Notes: generated by a model not told the origin, from the letters alone. A stretch of DNA of 64,000 nt from CADEGL01 sp050180485 (GCA_050180485.1 JBFXED010000004.1:62001-126000), one strand, 5' to 3'. Shown: positions 52,548 through 62,361, numbered from the stretch's first letter. A program made the numbers and translations.

Positions 52548-53284
52548 GACAGCATCCGGTCGATCCAGCCGAGCAGGCCCTTGGCCTCGCCCGCCACGGT
52601 ATCGAGCTGAGTGCCGCAGCCGACCGAACCGGCCACATCCTTGCGCGGGCGCGGCGGCAGATACTTGTTGACCGGCTTGTAGCCCATCTCCGGCATCAGA
52701 TCGTAGCCGCCGCGCGCGGCGACCAGCTTGGAAACATCGGATTCGGGATCGCCCAGGTCGCCGAAATGCCGCGCGCCCGCGGGGCAGGTCGAGACACAGG
52801 CCGGCGTACGGTCGATCTCCTGCAAATTCTCGTTGTAGATGCGGTCGATGCACAGGGTGCATTTCTTCATCACCCCTTCGCGCTGGTCGTATTCGCGCGC
52901 ACCATAGGGGCAGGCCCACGAGCACAGCTTGCAGCCGATGCACAGGCTTTCGTCGACCAGCACGATGCCGTCCTCGGGCCGCTTGTAGGACGCGCCGGTC
53001 GGACAGACGGTGACGCAGGCAGGCTCCGCGCAATGCAGGCACGAGCGCGGGAAGTGCACGGTGCGCGAACGCGCCCCCTCGCCCGCCTCGAAGGCATGCA
53101 CGCGGTTGAACCACACGCCCATGGGATCGGAATCGTAAGGCCGCTCGTCGGTCAGCGGCGCCATGTGGCCGCCGGTGTTCCATTCTTTGCAGTTCACCGC
53201 GCAGGCCTGACAGCCGACGCAGGTGTCCAAGTCGATGACCAGGCCCAGCTTCTTGCCGGTGGCGGCGCGCGGCAGGCTGGTCAT
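52544..53284 (-). CDS. Four-cluster ferredoxin-type iron-sulfur subunit, SoeB-like
   Basis: A 246-residue electron-transfer subunit with four [4Fe-4S] motifs: DLDTCVGCQACAVNC near 20, CLHCAEPACVTVCP near 82, LCIGCKLCSWACPYGA near 113, and KKCTLCIDRI ... PACVSTCPAGARHFG near 140-170. It has the DmsB/NrfC/PhsB architecture and links the molybdenum subunit to the membrane anchor. It starts at ATG 53284, overlapping the soeA stop (ATGA), and its own stop overlaps the TPR start. No Tat signal, as expected when it is carried by or stays with a cytoplasmic catalytic subunit. Confidence 0.92.
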   Translation of the reverse strand: MTSLPRAATGKKLGLVIDLDTCVGCQACAVNCKEWNTGGHMAPLTDERPYDSDPMGVWFNRVHAFEAGEGARSRTVHFPRSCLHCAEPACVTVCPTGASYKRPEDGIVLVDESLCIGCKLCSWACPYGAREYDQREGVMKKCTLCIDRIYNENLQEIDRTPACVSTCPAGARHFGDLGDPESDVSKLVAARGGYDLMPEMGYKPVNKYLPPRPRKDVAGSVGCGTQLDTVAGEAKGLLGWIDRMLS

Positions 53285-56151
53285 GCGCCCCTCTTCTCGC
53301 GGAAGCGCGCGCCGTATTGAAGGAGGCTCGGCCGCTCGCCAAGACCAGGCGGGGTGCGCAGCTTCTCGAAGCGCGGCGCGGTCTCGCCGGCTTCGACCGG
53401 ATCGGCCTTCTCAACCTTCACGCGCAAATCGTACCAGGCCGCCTGGCCGGTCACCGGATCGGCGTTGGCATAGCGGTAGCCGCCTTCGCGTTCCGGTAGA
53501 AGTTCCGAGATCAAGTGATTCAAAAGGAATCCTTTTTCGGATTCCGCGCTGCCCGCGCCCAGGTTCCAGGCGCCAGCCCGTTTGCCGATGGCGTTCCAGG
53601 TCCAGACCGTGTGGCGGTTGGTGCCTTCCATCAGCCGGACCTGGGCCTTCACCCGTCCGTGGTGGCTGGTCAGCCAGACCCAGTCATCGTCCGCGATGCC
53701 CTGCTCCGCGGCCGCCGCGCGATTCATATAAAGACGGTTCGCGCCGTGAATCTGGCGCAGCCAGGCATTCTGAGATCCCCAGGAGTGGTACATCGCCATC
53801 GGACGCTGGGTGATGGCGTGAAACGGAAACTCCTCGGTGTCCACGGCCGCCTGCTCGAACGGCTGGTACCAGATCGGTAGGGGATCGAAATAGGCTTCGA
53901 TACGCGCGCGGTGCTCGTCCGGCGGTTGGATCGGGCCGTGGCCGCGCGCGGCCTGGCGGAATTTCTGCAACGGCTCGCTATAGAGGTGCAGCACGATGCG
54001 ATCGGCCTTGCCGATGAAGCCCATACGCTGGGCCCAGTCGAGATAGTTCCGGTTGGCGAAGCGGAAGAAACGCTGCTCGGGTTCCAGTTCGTGCCGCCAG
54101 AAGCACTGGTTCTCGACATAGCGCTGGAGCTGGTCGGGATTGACCGCACCGCGCCCCTCCTCGCTGCCGTTCGCGCCGCGCCATCCGGCCAGGCTGCCGA
54201 TGCCCGGCGTGCGCTCGTGGTTGACGATGTAGTCGGGATAACCGCCGGGGAATTTGGGTTTGCCCTCTTCGTTCAACAGGCCCGGCAGGCCGATGCGCGC
54301 GCCCAGATCGATCAGCACGTCCTGGAACGGCCGTACGTCGCGGTCGGGCTTCACCACCGGCTGGCGGATCGAATCGGCGGCGCCGTCGGCATCGCAGATC
54401 GGCCGATCCAGCAGCGAGATACAGTCCCAGCGCTCCAGATACGTCGTATCCGGCAGCACCAGGTCGGCGCAGGCCACCATCTCGGAGAAATACGCGTCCG
54501 AGTAAATGATATGCGGGATCTTGTATTCGCCGGTGGCTGGGTCCTTGTCGGTCAGCATGGACAGCGTACCCGGCACGTTCATGGCCGAGTTCCAACCCAT
54601 GTTGGCCATGTACATGAACAGCGTGTCGATCGGATACGGATCGCCCTTCCACGCGTCGGTGATGACCATGTGCATCATGCCGTGGGCAGCCATCGGCGCG
54701 TCCCACGAGAAGGCCTTGTCGATGCGGCAAGGATTACCCCGCGCATCCACGAGCAAATCCTCGGGCCCCGTCGGGAAACCGAGCGGTGGTCCCGGAAGCG
54801 GCTTGCCCGCCAGCACCTGATCGGGCCGGCCCGTGGGCTTCAAGGGCGGCGGCGCGGGGCGCGGGAACGGCGGCTTGTAGCGGAACGAGCCTGGGCAATC
54901 GATGGCGCCCAGCAGCATCTGCAACAGATGGATCGCGCGGCAGGAGTGGAACCCGTTCGAGTGCGCCGAGATGCCGCGCATGGCGTGCATGGCAACAGGC
55001 CGCCCCACCATCCGCTCATGCCGACGCCCGGCCCAATCGGTCCATGGCTGCTCGATGGTGATGGTTTCGGAGAACGCCACATGCGCCAGTTCGGCGGCAA
55101 TACGCTTGATCGTCTCAACGTCGAGGCCGGTCTCCGCGGCCACCGCCTCCGGCGCATAGCGCGGATCGAGATAGCGTTGGGCCAAAAGATGGAACACCGG
55201 CACGGCACGGCGCCCGTCGGGCAGGGTGACATCCGCGCCGAGCGAAACTTGTGCATCGGGATCGTTGCTGCCGGCGATGGCATTCTTGGCGCGGTCCCAC
55301 ACCAAAGGCGTACCGTCCTCGCCGCGCGCGAACAGCCCGTCATCGGCCGCGCCCGGCGCCTGGATCACCAGCCACGGCGCGTTGGTGTAGCGCGCCAGGA
55401 AATCGGCGTCGACCTTGCCCGCGCGCAGGATCTCGTGCACCAGCGCCAGCACGAACAGCCCGTCCGTGCCCGGACGGATGCCGATCCATTCGTCGGCCAC
55501 AGCCGAGTAGCCGGTGCGGATCGGATTGACCGAAACGAACTTGGCGCCGCGCGCCTTCAGCTTGCCCAAGCCGATCTTGATCGGGTTGGAATCGTGATCC
55601 TCGGCCACGCCGAACATCAGCAGGTATTTCGTGCGCTCCCAGTCGGGCTCGCCGAACTCCCAGAACGATCCGCCGATGGAGTAGAGACCGGCCGCCGCCA
55701 TGTTGACCGAGCAGAAGCCGCCGTGGGCGGCGTAGTTCGGCGTACCGAATTGGCTGGCCCACCAGCCGGTCAGGGCCTGGCTCTGGTCGCGCCCGGTGAA
55801 GAAGGCCAGCTTGCACGGATCGTCCTTGCGGATGGCGCCGAGCCAACCCGCCGCCGTCGCCAGCGCCTCATCCCACGAGATCGCCTTGAACTCGCCCGAG
55901 CCGCGCGGCCCTACGCGCAAGAGCGGCTGGGTCAGCCGCGCCGGCGAATAGTGATTCATGATTCCGGCGGAGCCCTTGGCGCACAAGACGCCCCGGTTCA
56001 CCGGATGGTTCCGGTTGCCCTCGATATAGCGGATCGCGCCGTCCTGGAGATGCACCTTGATGCCGCAGCGGCAGGCGCACATGTAGCAGGTCGTGTACTT
56101 GATCTCGTCGGAGACCGGCGGGCTGAGGTCGATAGGATGCGCCCGGGTCAT
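53281..56151 (-). CDS. soeA: Molybdopterin oxidoreductase catalytic subunit, SoeA-like sulfite dehydrogenase
   Basis: A 956-residue enzyme of the DMSO reductase superfamily. An N-terminal iron-sulfur motif CYMCACRCG near 22 with the fourth Cys in LCAKGS near 57 is present. No twin-arginine signal precedes it, so it works in the cytoplasm, as SoeA does and as most DMSO and polysulfide reductases do not. GRDQSQALTGWWASQFGTPNYAAHGGFCSVNMAA and GGSFWEFGEPDWERTKY match what I remember of SoeA. The enzyme oxidises sulfite to sulfate. Alternatives are other respiratory molybdoenzymes. SoeB, a TPR protein and SoeC follow in one operon. Confidence 0.87.
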   Translation of the reverse strand: MTRAHPIDLSPPVSDEIKYTTCYMCACRCGIKVHLQDGAIRYIEGNRNHPVNRGVLCAKGSAGIMNHYSPARLTQPLLRVGPRGSGEFKAISWDEALATAAGWLGAIRKDDPCKLAFFTGRDQSQALTGWWASQFGTPNYAAHGGFCSVNMAAAGLYSIGGSFWEFGEPDWERTKYLLMFGVAEDHDSNPIKIGLGKLKARGAKFVSVNPIRTGYSAVADEWIGIRPGTDGLFVLALVHEILRAGKVDADFLARYTNAPWLVIQAPGAADDGLFARGEDGTPLVWDRAKNAIAGSNDPDAQVSLGADVTLPDGRRAVPVFHLLAQRYLDPRYAPEAVAAETGLDVETIKRIAAELAHVAFSETITIEQPWTDWAGRRHERMVGRPVAMHAMRGISAHSNGFHSCRAIHLLQMLLGAIDCPGSFRYKPPFPRPAPPPLKPTGRPDQVLAGKPLPGPPLGFPTGPEDLLVDARGNPCRIDKAFSWDAPMAAHGMMHMVITDAWKGDPYPIDTLFMYMANMGWNSAMNVPGTLSMLTDKDPATGEYKIPHIIYSDAYFSEMVACADLVLPDTTYLERWDCISLLDRPICDADGAADSIRQPVVKPDRDVRPFQDVLIDLGARIGLPGLLNEEGKPKFPGGYPDYIVNHERTPGIGSLAGWRGANGSEEGRGAVNPDQLQRYVENQCFWRHELEPEQRFFRFANRNYLDWAQRMGFIGKADRIVLHLYSEPLQKFRQAARGHGPIQPPDEHRARIEAYFDPLPIWYQPFEQAAVDTEEFPFHAITQRPMAMYHSWGSQNAWLRQIHGANRLYMNRAAAAEQGIADDDWVWLTSHHGRVKAQVRLMEGTNRHTVWTWNAIGKRAGAWNLGAGSAESEKGFLLNHLISELLPEREGGYRYANADPVTGQAAWYDLRVKVEKADPVEAGETAPRFEKLRTPPGLGERPSLLQYGARFREKRGA

Positions 56152-56261
56152 GCCCGCTTCTCGTCGGTCTTCATCGCGCCGTTGCTATAGCACAGGCGGC
56201 GGCGCTCCGCAGCCCATGCGGCCATGGCACCGCGCCGCCGCCCGTGCTACGAGGCCGGGTC

Positions 56262-56744
56262 ATGAAGCACCGTTCCTTCCGGCGTCTCGCTCTCCTGGCG
56301 GCCGTGGTCTGCGTGGGGCTGCTGGCGGTGGCCGGCGTGCGGCTGTTCGACATCTTCGAAGCCGTCAAGGGCCATGCCGACGCCAGCGATCCGGACCAGG
56401 TCAGACGCGGGCGAATCGTCTATGCCGCGTATTGCGCGAACTGCCACGGTGCGAAGCTGGAAGGGCAGCCCAATTGGCAAAGCCGCCTAGCCAACGGCCG
56501 TCTGCCCGCCCCGCCCCACGACGAAAGCGGCCACACCTGGCACCACCCGGACGACCATCTGTTCGAGGTGACCAAACACGGGCTCAAGAACATCGCGCCG
56601 CCCGACTATCAAACCGACATGCCGGCCTATGACGGCGTTCTGGCGGACCGCCAGATCTGGGATGTCCTGGCCTACATCAAAAGCACCTGGCCGAAGGACA
56701 TCCAGGCCCGCCAGGAAAGGCTGAATCGCGGCGAGCGTCATTAG
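56262..56744 (+). CDS. Membrane-anchored monohaem cytochrome c
   Basis: A 160-residue cytochrome with one N-terminal anchor helix (FRRLALLAAVVCVGLLAVAGVRL) and a single haem-binding CANCH near residue 60 (YAAYCANCHGAKLEGQ). The axial Met is in TDMPAYDGVL near 128, and the SoxX-like tail VLAYIKSTWP is typical of cytochrome c class I. It carries electrons in the periplasm on the outer face of the membrane. It is divergent from the soeA operon (110-bp gap), so it may belong to that redox system, but sequence does not show a partner. The start is ATG 56262. Confidence 0.9.
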   Translation: MKHRSFRRLALLAAVVCVGLLAVAGVRLFDIFEAVKGHADASDPDQVRRGRIVYAAYCANCHGAKLEGQPNWQSRLANGRLPAPPHDESGHTWHHPDDHLFEVTKHGLKNIAPPDYQTDMPAYDGVLADRQIWDVLAYIKSTWPKDIQARQERLNRGERH

Positions 56745-56792
56745 CCACGAGCCACTTGCCCGCACCTCTACGCTATGGAAGGTTCCCGACCC

Positions 56793-57578
56793 ATGTTCTT
56801 CGAACGCGACGGCGTCAAAATCAACTACCGGTGGGACGGGGCCGAGGGCAAACCGGTCCTCACCCTCGTCCATGGCGTGGGCGGACAGCTCGGCTATTGG
56901 AACTGGGTGGTCGACGACCTGGCCAAGGATTTCCGTATCCTGCGTTACGACCAGCGCGGCCACGGCGAATCGGGCAAGCCGCGCGACAAGATCAACATCG
57001 ACGAGTTTGTCGCCGACCTGAAGGCGCTGCTCGACCACGTGGGCCTGAAGAAGACCCACCTGTTCGGCTTCTCCCTCGGCGGCCTCGTGGTCCAGAAATT
57101 CGCCCTGGAGCATCCGGAATATATCGACCGCCTCATCATCATGGGCTCGGTCGCGGGCCGCACCGAGGAAGAAAAAGTGCGCGTGATGGGCCGCCTGGAA
57201 ATCCTGCGCTCGCTCGGCCCCCTCGGCCATTACGACGCCTCGGTCGACCGCTGGTTCACGCCCGAGTTCCGCGCGGCCAACCCCGAGGTCATGGCAAAGC
57301 GGCGCGAATACGCCTCGCAAATGGATCCGGAATGCTATGTCGCGGCCTACCGCGTGCTGGCCGAGAACGACTTCGCCGACCGGCTGCACGAGATCAAGTT
57401 GAAGACGCTGGTGGCCACGGGCGAGAACGACGCCGGCTCGAACCCGCGCATGTCCAAGCTGATGCACGACAAGATCGCGGGCTCCCGCTTCCACATCTTC
57501 CCCAAGCTGCGCCACAACCTGTTGTTCGAGGCGCCCTTGCAGGTCAGCGGATTGGTGCGGGATTTTCTCCAAAGCTAG
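56793..57578 (+). CDS. Alpha/beta hydrolase (enol-lactonase-like)
   Basis: A 261-residue alpha/beta hydrolase. The nucleophile Ser is in GFSLGG near residue 94, HGVGG near 27 is the oxyanion-hole loop, the acid is probably the Asp in GENDAGSNP near 217, and the catalytic His is in RHNLLFE near 246. The RYDQRGHGESGKP stretch near 52 is typical of 3-oxoadipate enol-lactonase-like enzymes. The start ATG 56793 has GGAAGG nine bases upstream; the ATG 56775 lies inside that site. It precedes by 36 bp the dimethylglycine-dehydrogenase-like gene and may be part of the same catabolic unit. Confidence 0.88.
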   Translation: MFFERDGVKINYRWDGAEGKPVLTLVHGVGGQLGYWNWVVDDLAKDFRILRYDQRGHGESGKPRDKINIDEFVADLKALLDHVGLKKTHLFGFSLGGLVVQKFALEHPEYIDRLIIMGSVAGRTEEEKVRVMGRLEILRSLGPLGHYDASVDRWFTPEFRAANPEVMAKRREYASQMDPECYVAAYRVLAENDFADRLHEIKLKTLVATGENDAGSNPRMSKLMHDKIAGSRFHIFPKLRHNLLFEAPLQVSGLVRDFLQS

Positions 57579-57614
57579 GACGCGCGAGCGCCCCATATTT
57601 TTAGGAACCGGACC

Positions 57615-60065
57615 ATGAGCGTAACGCTTCCCAAGCACGCGCGCGTCGTCATTGTCGGCGGCGGCATCATCGGCTGCAGCGTGGCCTATCACCTGGCCAA
57701 GTTGGGCTGGAAGGATGTGCTGCTGCTGGAGCGTAAGAAACTGGCCTGCGGCACCTCATGGCACGCGGCCGGCCTCGTGGGCCAGTTGCGCGCCAGCTAC
57801 AACCTGACCCAGCTCGCCATCTATGGCGCGCGGCTCTACGGCACGCTGGAGGCCGAGACCGGCCAGGCCACCGGTTTCCAGCGCCGCGGTTCGGTCGCGG
57901 TCGCACGCACCGAGGAGCGCATGGCCCAGTACCGCCGCCAGGCCTCGATGGCCAAGTATTTCGGCGTCGAGGTGGACGTCATCTCGCCCAAGGAAGCGGG
58001 CGAGAAATGGCCGCTGATGCGCACCGACGACCTGAAGGGCGCGATCTGGATTCCGGGCGACGGCCAAACCAATCCGGTGGACACGACGGCGGCTCTCGCC
58101 AAGGGCGCGCGCATGGGCGGCGCAAAGATCGTCGAGGGCGTGAAGGTCACCGACATTCACACCAAGGACGGGCGCGTCACCGGCGTCTCGACCGACGCGG
58201 GCGACGTAACGGCTGATTTCGTCGTCAACTGCGGCGGCATGTGGGCGCGCGACATCGGCGCCATGGTAGGCGTCGCCGTGCCGCTGCACGCGGCCGAACA
58301 CATGTACATCGTGACCCAGCCGATGGACGGCATGCATGCGGGTCTGCCCTCGATGCGAGATTACGACGGCTACACCTATTACAAGGAAGACGCGGGCAAG
58401 CTCTTGGTCGGCGGCTTCGAGCCGCACGCCAAGCCCTGGGGCATGAACGGCATCCCGGAGAGCTTCGAGTTCGACGTCCTGCCCGAGGACTGGGACCAGT
58501 TCGAAATCTTGATGGACAACGGATTGCAGCGCGTGCCCGCGCTGGAGAAGGCCGAGGTGCGCCAGCTTCTCGTCGGCCCCGAAAGCTTCACACCCGACAA
58601 CCGCTACATGCTGGGCGAAGCGCCGGGATTGCGCGGCTTCTTCGTCGCGGCGGGCTTCAACTCGGTCGGCATCGCTTCCGCCGCCGGCGCGGGCAAGGCG
58701 GTCGCCGAATGGATCGCAGGCGGCGAGCCCAGCATGGATCTATGGGACGTCGATATCCGACGCGTCTTCCCGCACCAGGCCAACAAGCACTATCTGCACG
58801 ACCGCACGGTCGAGGCGTTGGGCCTCATGTACAAGCCGCACTTCCCCTTCCGCCAGCCGGAGACGGCGCGCAACCTGCGCCTGTCGCCGATCCACGACCG
58901 GCTCGCACAGGCCGGCGCCTGCTTCGGCGTGGTCGCGGGCTGGGAGCGCGCCAACTGGTTCGCGCCCAAGGGCGTTAAGGCGGAATACGAATATTCCTTC
59001 GGCCGGCAAAACTGGTTCCCCTACTCGGCCGAGGAGCACATGGCCGTGCGCCAAGGCGTCGGCCTGTTCGACCAGACCTCCTTCGCCAAGTTCGCGGTGC
59101 GAGGCCCAGATGCCGAAGCCGTGCTACAGCGCCTGTGCGGCGCCGACATGGCCGTGCCGGTGGGACGCGTGGTCTATACCCAGTTGCTGAACAAACACGG
59201 CGGCATCATGTGCGACCTCACGGTCACGCGCTGGGCCGACGACCTGTTCGTGATGGTGACCGCCGCGGCCACCGCCGTGCACGATCTGGACTGGATCAAG
59301 CGCAACCTGCCCGAGGGCGCGCGCGTCACCGTGACCGACATCGGCTCGGCCTGGGGCACGTTGAGCGTCATGGGTCCCAAGTCGCGCGAGCTGTTGCAGA
59401 AACTCACGACCGCAGACCTGTCGAACGAGGCCTTCCCTTATATGAGTGGGCGCGAGATCGAGATGGGTCTGGCCAAGGTGCGCGCCCAGCGCGTGACCTA
59501 TGTCGGCGAGTTGGGTTGGGAGCTGTATGTCCCCATCGAGTTCATGTCCGGCGTCTACAACGTCATCGTCGAAGCTGGCCAATCCGTCGGTCTGCGCCAC
59601 GCGGGCTATCACGCGCTCGATTCGCTGCGCAGCGAAAAGGGCTATCGTCACTGGGGCCACGATATCGGCCTCGAGGACACGCCCATCGAGTCAGGCCTGG
59701 GCTTCGCCGTCGCCTTCGACAAGAACGCCGATTTCATCGGCCGCGAGGCATTGCTGAAGCAGCGCGAGAAAGGCGTCGAGAAGCGGCTGGTACAGTTCCA
59801 GCTCAAGGACCCGAAGCCCCTGCTCTATCACGACGAGCCGATCTGGCGGGACGGCAAGATGGTCGGCCGCATCACCTCCGGTTCCTACGGCCACGCGGTC
59901 GGCGCGGCGGTGGGCCTGGGCTATGTCCGCAACGATGGCCAGAAAGTGGACGCGGCCTTCGTCAACGCGGGTTCTTACGAGATCGAAGTGGAAGGCGAAC
60001 GCATCCCCGCCACCGCCACCCTGCGGCCGCTCTACGATCCCAAGGGCGAGAAGATCAAGGCTTAG
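57615..60065 (+). CDS. Dimethylglycine/sarcosine dehydrogenase-like flavoprotein with GcvT domain
   Basis: An 816-residue two-part enzyme. The N-terminal FAD domain begins ARVVIVGGGIIGCSVAYHLAKLG near residues 8-30; TSWHAAGLVGQ near 49-59 carries the His that binds FAD covalently in dimethylglycine dehydrogenase. The C-terminal half (from about 420) is a GcvT-like folate domain (FDQTSFAKFAVRGPDAEAVLQRLCGAD, GYHALDSLRSEKGYRHWGHDI). Such enzymes oxidatively demethylate N-methyl amines and pass the methyl to tetrahydrofolate. Exact substrate (dimethylglycine, sarcosine or a betaine-derived amine) is not shown. MFS transporter and AraC genes follow. Confidence 0.9.
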   Translation: MSVTLPKHARVVIVGGGIIGCSVAYHLAKLGWKDVLLLERKKLACGTSWHAAGLVGQLRASYNLTQLAIYGARLYGTLEAETGQATGFQRRGSVAVARTEERMAQYRRQASMAKYFGVEVDVISPKEAGEKWPLMRTDDLKGAIWIPGDGQTNPVDTTAALAKGARMGGAKIVEGVKVTDIHTKDGRVTGVSTDAGDVTADFVVNCGGMWARDIGAMVGVAVPLHAAEHMYIVTQPMDGMHAGLPSMRDYDGYTYYKEDAGKLLVGGFEPHAKPWGMNGIPESFEFDVLPEDWDQFEILMDNGLQRVPALEKAEVRQLLVGPESFTPDNRYMLGEAPGLRGFFVAAGFNSVGIASAAGAGKAVAEWIAGGEPSMDLWDVDIRRVFPHQANKHYLHDRTVEALGLMYKPHFPFRQPETARNLRLSPIHDRLAQAGACFGVVAGWERANWFAPKGVKAEYEYSFGRQNWFPYSAEEHMAVRQGVGLFDQTSFAKFAVRGPDAEAVLQRLCGADMAVPVGRVVYTQLLNKHGGIMCDLTVTRWADDLFVMVTAAATAVHDLDWIKRNLPEGARVTVTDIGSAWGTLSVMGPKSRELLQKLTTADLSNEAFPYMSGREIEMGLAKVRAQRVTYVGELGWELYVPIEFMSGVYNVIVEAGQSVGLRHAGYHALDSLRSEKGYRHWGHDIGLEDTPIESGLGFAVAFDKNADFIGREALLKQREKGVEKRLVQFQLKDPKPLLYHDEPIWRDGKMVGRITSGSYGHAVGAAVGLGYVRNDGQKVDAAFVNAGSYEIEVEGERIPATATLRPLYDPKGEKIKA

Positions 60066-60069
60066 TTGA

Positions 60070-61305
60070 ATGTTGACACAGGCGGACTCTGGCGCGTCAG
60101 GCATCGAATCGCGCTACGCGTGGCGCCGGCTTGTGATCTCGCTGTTCATCAGCACGATCAGCGGCATAGGCCTGTGGTCGGTCGTGGTGGTGATGCCTTT
60201 GATCCAGGCCGAGTTCGGCATCGATCGGGCCGACGCCTCTCTGCCCTATACCGCGACCATGCTCGGCTTTTCCATCGGCGCCATCTTCATGGGGCGCTTG
60301 TCTGACCGTAAGGGCATTGTCCGGCCGCTGACCATCGGCGCCGTCTCGTTGGGGCTCGGCTATATCGCCGTCTCCTCCGCCCAAAACCTGTGGCAGTTCA
60401 CTCTCGCGCAGGGAATCCTGATCGGCATGGCCGGCTGCTCGGTCACGTTCGGACCGCTGGTGGCCGACGTTTCGCACTGGTTCACGCGCAACCGCGGGAT
60501 CGCCGTCGGTATCTGCGCCAGCGGCAATTATCTGGCCGGCGCGATCTGGCCACCCCTGATCCAGTATCTGTCGCAGGATTGGGGTTGGCGCGGCGCGCTG
60601 CTGTCCACCGGATTGTTCTGCGCCACCGCCATGTTGCTGTTGAGCCTGGCGCTGCGCCGCCCATCGCCCGTGGGTCACGCCGACACCATCGCCCACGCGG
60701 CCACCAAGCCCGTGGGCCAGGTGAACATCTCGCCCAATGCGCTTCAGGCGCTCCTGGCCTTCGCCGCCGTCTGCTGCTGCGTGGCCATGTCGATGCCCCA
60801 GGTGCATATCGTGGCCTATTGCAGCGACCTGGGTTACGGCGTCGCGCGCGGCGCCGAGATGCTGTCGATCATGCTGGCCTTCGGCGTGATCAGCCGCCTG
60901 GCCTCGGGCTGGATCGCCGACCATATCGGCGGCGTTCGCACGCTCCTCCTCGGCTCGGCGCTGCAGACGTTGACGCTGATCTTCTATCTGCCGTTCGACG
61001 GGCTGACGTCGCTCTACATCGTCTCGGCCCTGTTCGGCCTGTCGCAAGGCGGCATCGTGCCGAGCTACGCCATCATCGTGCGGGAGTATTTCCCCGCCGA
61101 ACAGGCCGGCACCCGCATCAGCCTCATCATCACCACCTCGATCGTCGGCATGGCGCTGGGCGGCTGGATGAGCGGCGCGATCTTCGATCTCACGGGCTCG
61201 TACCACATCGCGTTCCTGAACGGCATCGCCTGGAACCTGGTGAACGTGGCGATCGCATTGTGGCTCTTGTTGCAGCCCAAACGCGCGCGGCTCGCCACCG
61301 CCTGA
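60070..61305 (+). CDS. MFS transporter
   Basis: A 411-residue 12-helix major facilitator of the oxalate/formate-antiporter-like group. MGRLSDRKGIVRPLTIG near residue 76 is the loop 2-3 motif, with a shorter form (GWIADHIGGVRTLLLG) in the second half. It starts four bases after the flavoprotein stop, so the two are probably co-transcribed and it may import the substrate or export a product. The start ATG 60070 has AGTTG upstream only, a weak site consistent with translational coupling. Transport specificity cannot be read from the sequence. Confidence 0.9.
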   Translation: MLTQADSGASGIESRYAWRRLVISLFISTISGIGLWSVVVVMPLIQAEFGIDRADASLPYTATMLGFSIGAIFMGRLSDRKGIVRPLTIGAVSLGLGYIAVSSAQNLWQFTLAQGILIGMAGCSVTFGPLVADVSHWFTRNRGIAVGICASGNYLAGAIWPPLIQYLSQDWGWRGALLSTGLFCATAMLLLSLALRRPSPVGHADTIAHAATKPVGQVNISPNALQALLAFAAVCCCVAMSMPQVHIVAYCSDLGYGVARGAEMLSIMLAFGVISRLASGWIADHIGGVRTLLLGSALQTLTLIFYLPFDGLTSLYIVSALFGLSQGGIVPSYAIIVREYFPAEQAGTRISLIITTSIVGMALGGWMSGAIFDLTGSYHIAFLNGIAWNLVNVAIALWLLLQPKRARLATA

Positions 61306-61373
61306 CGCGATTGCCCGCACCCGCCGTCCATGCCACCTTAATTGGCCGAACGGCTTAATCGCAGGGACGTGTC

Positions 61374-62306
61374 ATGGCGCATTGGGACACCGAAAAGCTG
61401 CCGAAACCCACGCGCGACGTGGCGCGGCTGAAATCCGATATCGACGAGTGGGGCTATTGCCTGATCGAGGCCGCCTATACGCCGGCCGAGATCGCGGCGT
61501 TCAAGGCACGCCTCGCCGAGCAGGCGGCGGGCGAGCGCAATCAAGGCCACCACAAACGCTCCCTCGTCCAGGACCCCGCGGGCATCAACCAGTGGATGGT
61601 GATGCTGATCAACAAGGGCGAGATGTTTCGGCGCCACGTGCACCACCCGCTGGTGAACGCGGTGGCGAGGCACGTGCTGGGCGCGGAATACGTGCTGAGC
61701 GAGATTTCCTCGCACATCACGCGGCCGGGGGCGCAGCTTCTGTCGCTCCACACCGACCAATGGTGGCTGCCCACGCCCGCCATGCCGGGCGCGCCTTACG
61801 TCAAGGCGGGCGACGTGTCGCGCACCAACGTGCGGCTCGGGCCGCCCACCAAGTCCACCACGCCGATCAACCCGCCGCTCTGCATCAACGCCATGTGCAT
61901 GGTGACGGATTTCACCGAGGAGAACGGCGCCACGCGCCTGGTGCCCGGCAGCCATCTGAGCGGCGTGCAGCCCGACCCGAGCGTGCCGCATCCGACGCCG
62001 AGCGTCGCCGCGGCGGCGCCCGCCGGCACGGTCGTGATCTGGGACGGCCGCCTGTGGCATGCGGCGGGCGGCAACCGCAGCAACGGCGAACGCTACGGCC
62101 TTGTCACCATGTATGGCGGGCCGCAGATGCGCACGCTGCAGAACTTCACCCTCGGCACCAAGCAGGAGGTGCTGGATGGCGCCTCGCCCGAACTGTTGAA
62201 GCTGCTCGGCTTCAAGGTCTGGCTCAGCTACGGTCAGACCGGAGAGACCGTCGAAGGCGGCTTCGCCAAACCCGCCAAGGATCTGATCGGCGAATTGAAG
62301 CCCTAG
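61374..62306 (+). CDS. Phytanoyl-CoA dioxygenase family protein
   Basis: A 310-residue Fe(II)/2-oxoglutarate-dependent oxygenase. The iron ligands are the HxD in SLHTDQWW near 123-128 and the His in RLWHAAGGNRS near 225; the 2-oxoglutarate Arg is probably in GGNRSNGERYGLVT. Family members hydroxylate small metabolites (phytanoyl-CoA, ectoine, 2-aminoethylphosphonate) as well as unknown ones. The N-terminal extension (MAHWDTEKLPKPTRD) is short. It is 68 bp downstream of the MFS gene in the same direction, with GCAGGGACG before the ATG 61374. Confidence 0.88.
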   Translation: MAHWDTEKLPKPTRDVARLKSDIDEWGYCLIEAAYTPAEIAAFKARLAEQAAGERNQGHHKRSLVQDPAGINQWMVMLINKGEMFRRHVHHPLVNAVARHVLGAEYVLSEISSHITRPGAQLLSLHTDQWWLPTPAMPGAPYVKAGDVSRTNVRLGPPTKSTTPINPPLCINAMCMVTDFTEENGATRLVPGSHLSGVQPDPSVPHPTPSVAAAAPAGTVVIWDGRLWHAAGGNRSNGERYGLVTMYGGPQMRTLQNFTLGTKQEVLDGASPELLKLLGFKVWLSYGQTGETVEGGFAKPAKDLIGELKP

Positions 62307-62361
62307 GGCAAGTGTATGACAATCGCGCTAGAATGGCCGCCTTCCATCGGGAGGCTCCGCC

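Noticed and set aside
53281..56151. The molybdoenzyme as a DMSO or thiosulfate/polysulfide reductase
   Set aside because: Those catalytic subunits normally carry a twin-arginine signal; none is present, and several stretches fit SoeA better. It remains an alternative, not excluded.
53911..56190. A 759-codon open frame on the plus strand
   Set aside because: It lies antisense to soeA, has the arginine/histidine-rich composition of a GC-rich shadow and matches no protein family.
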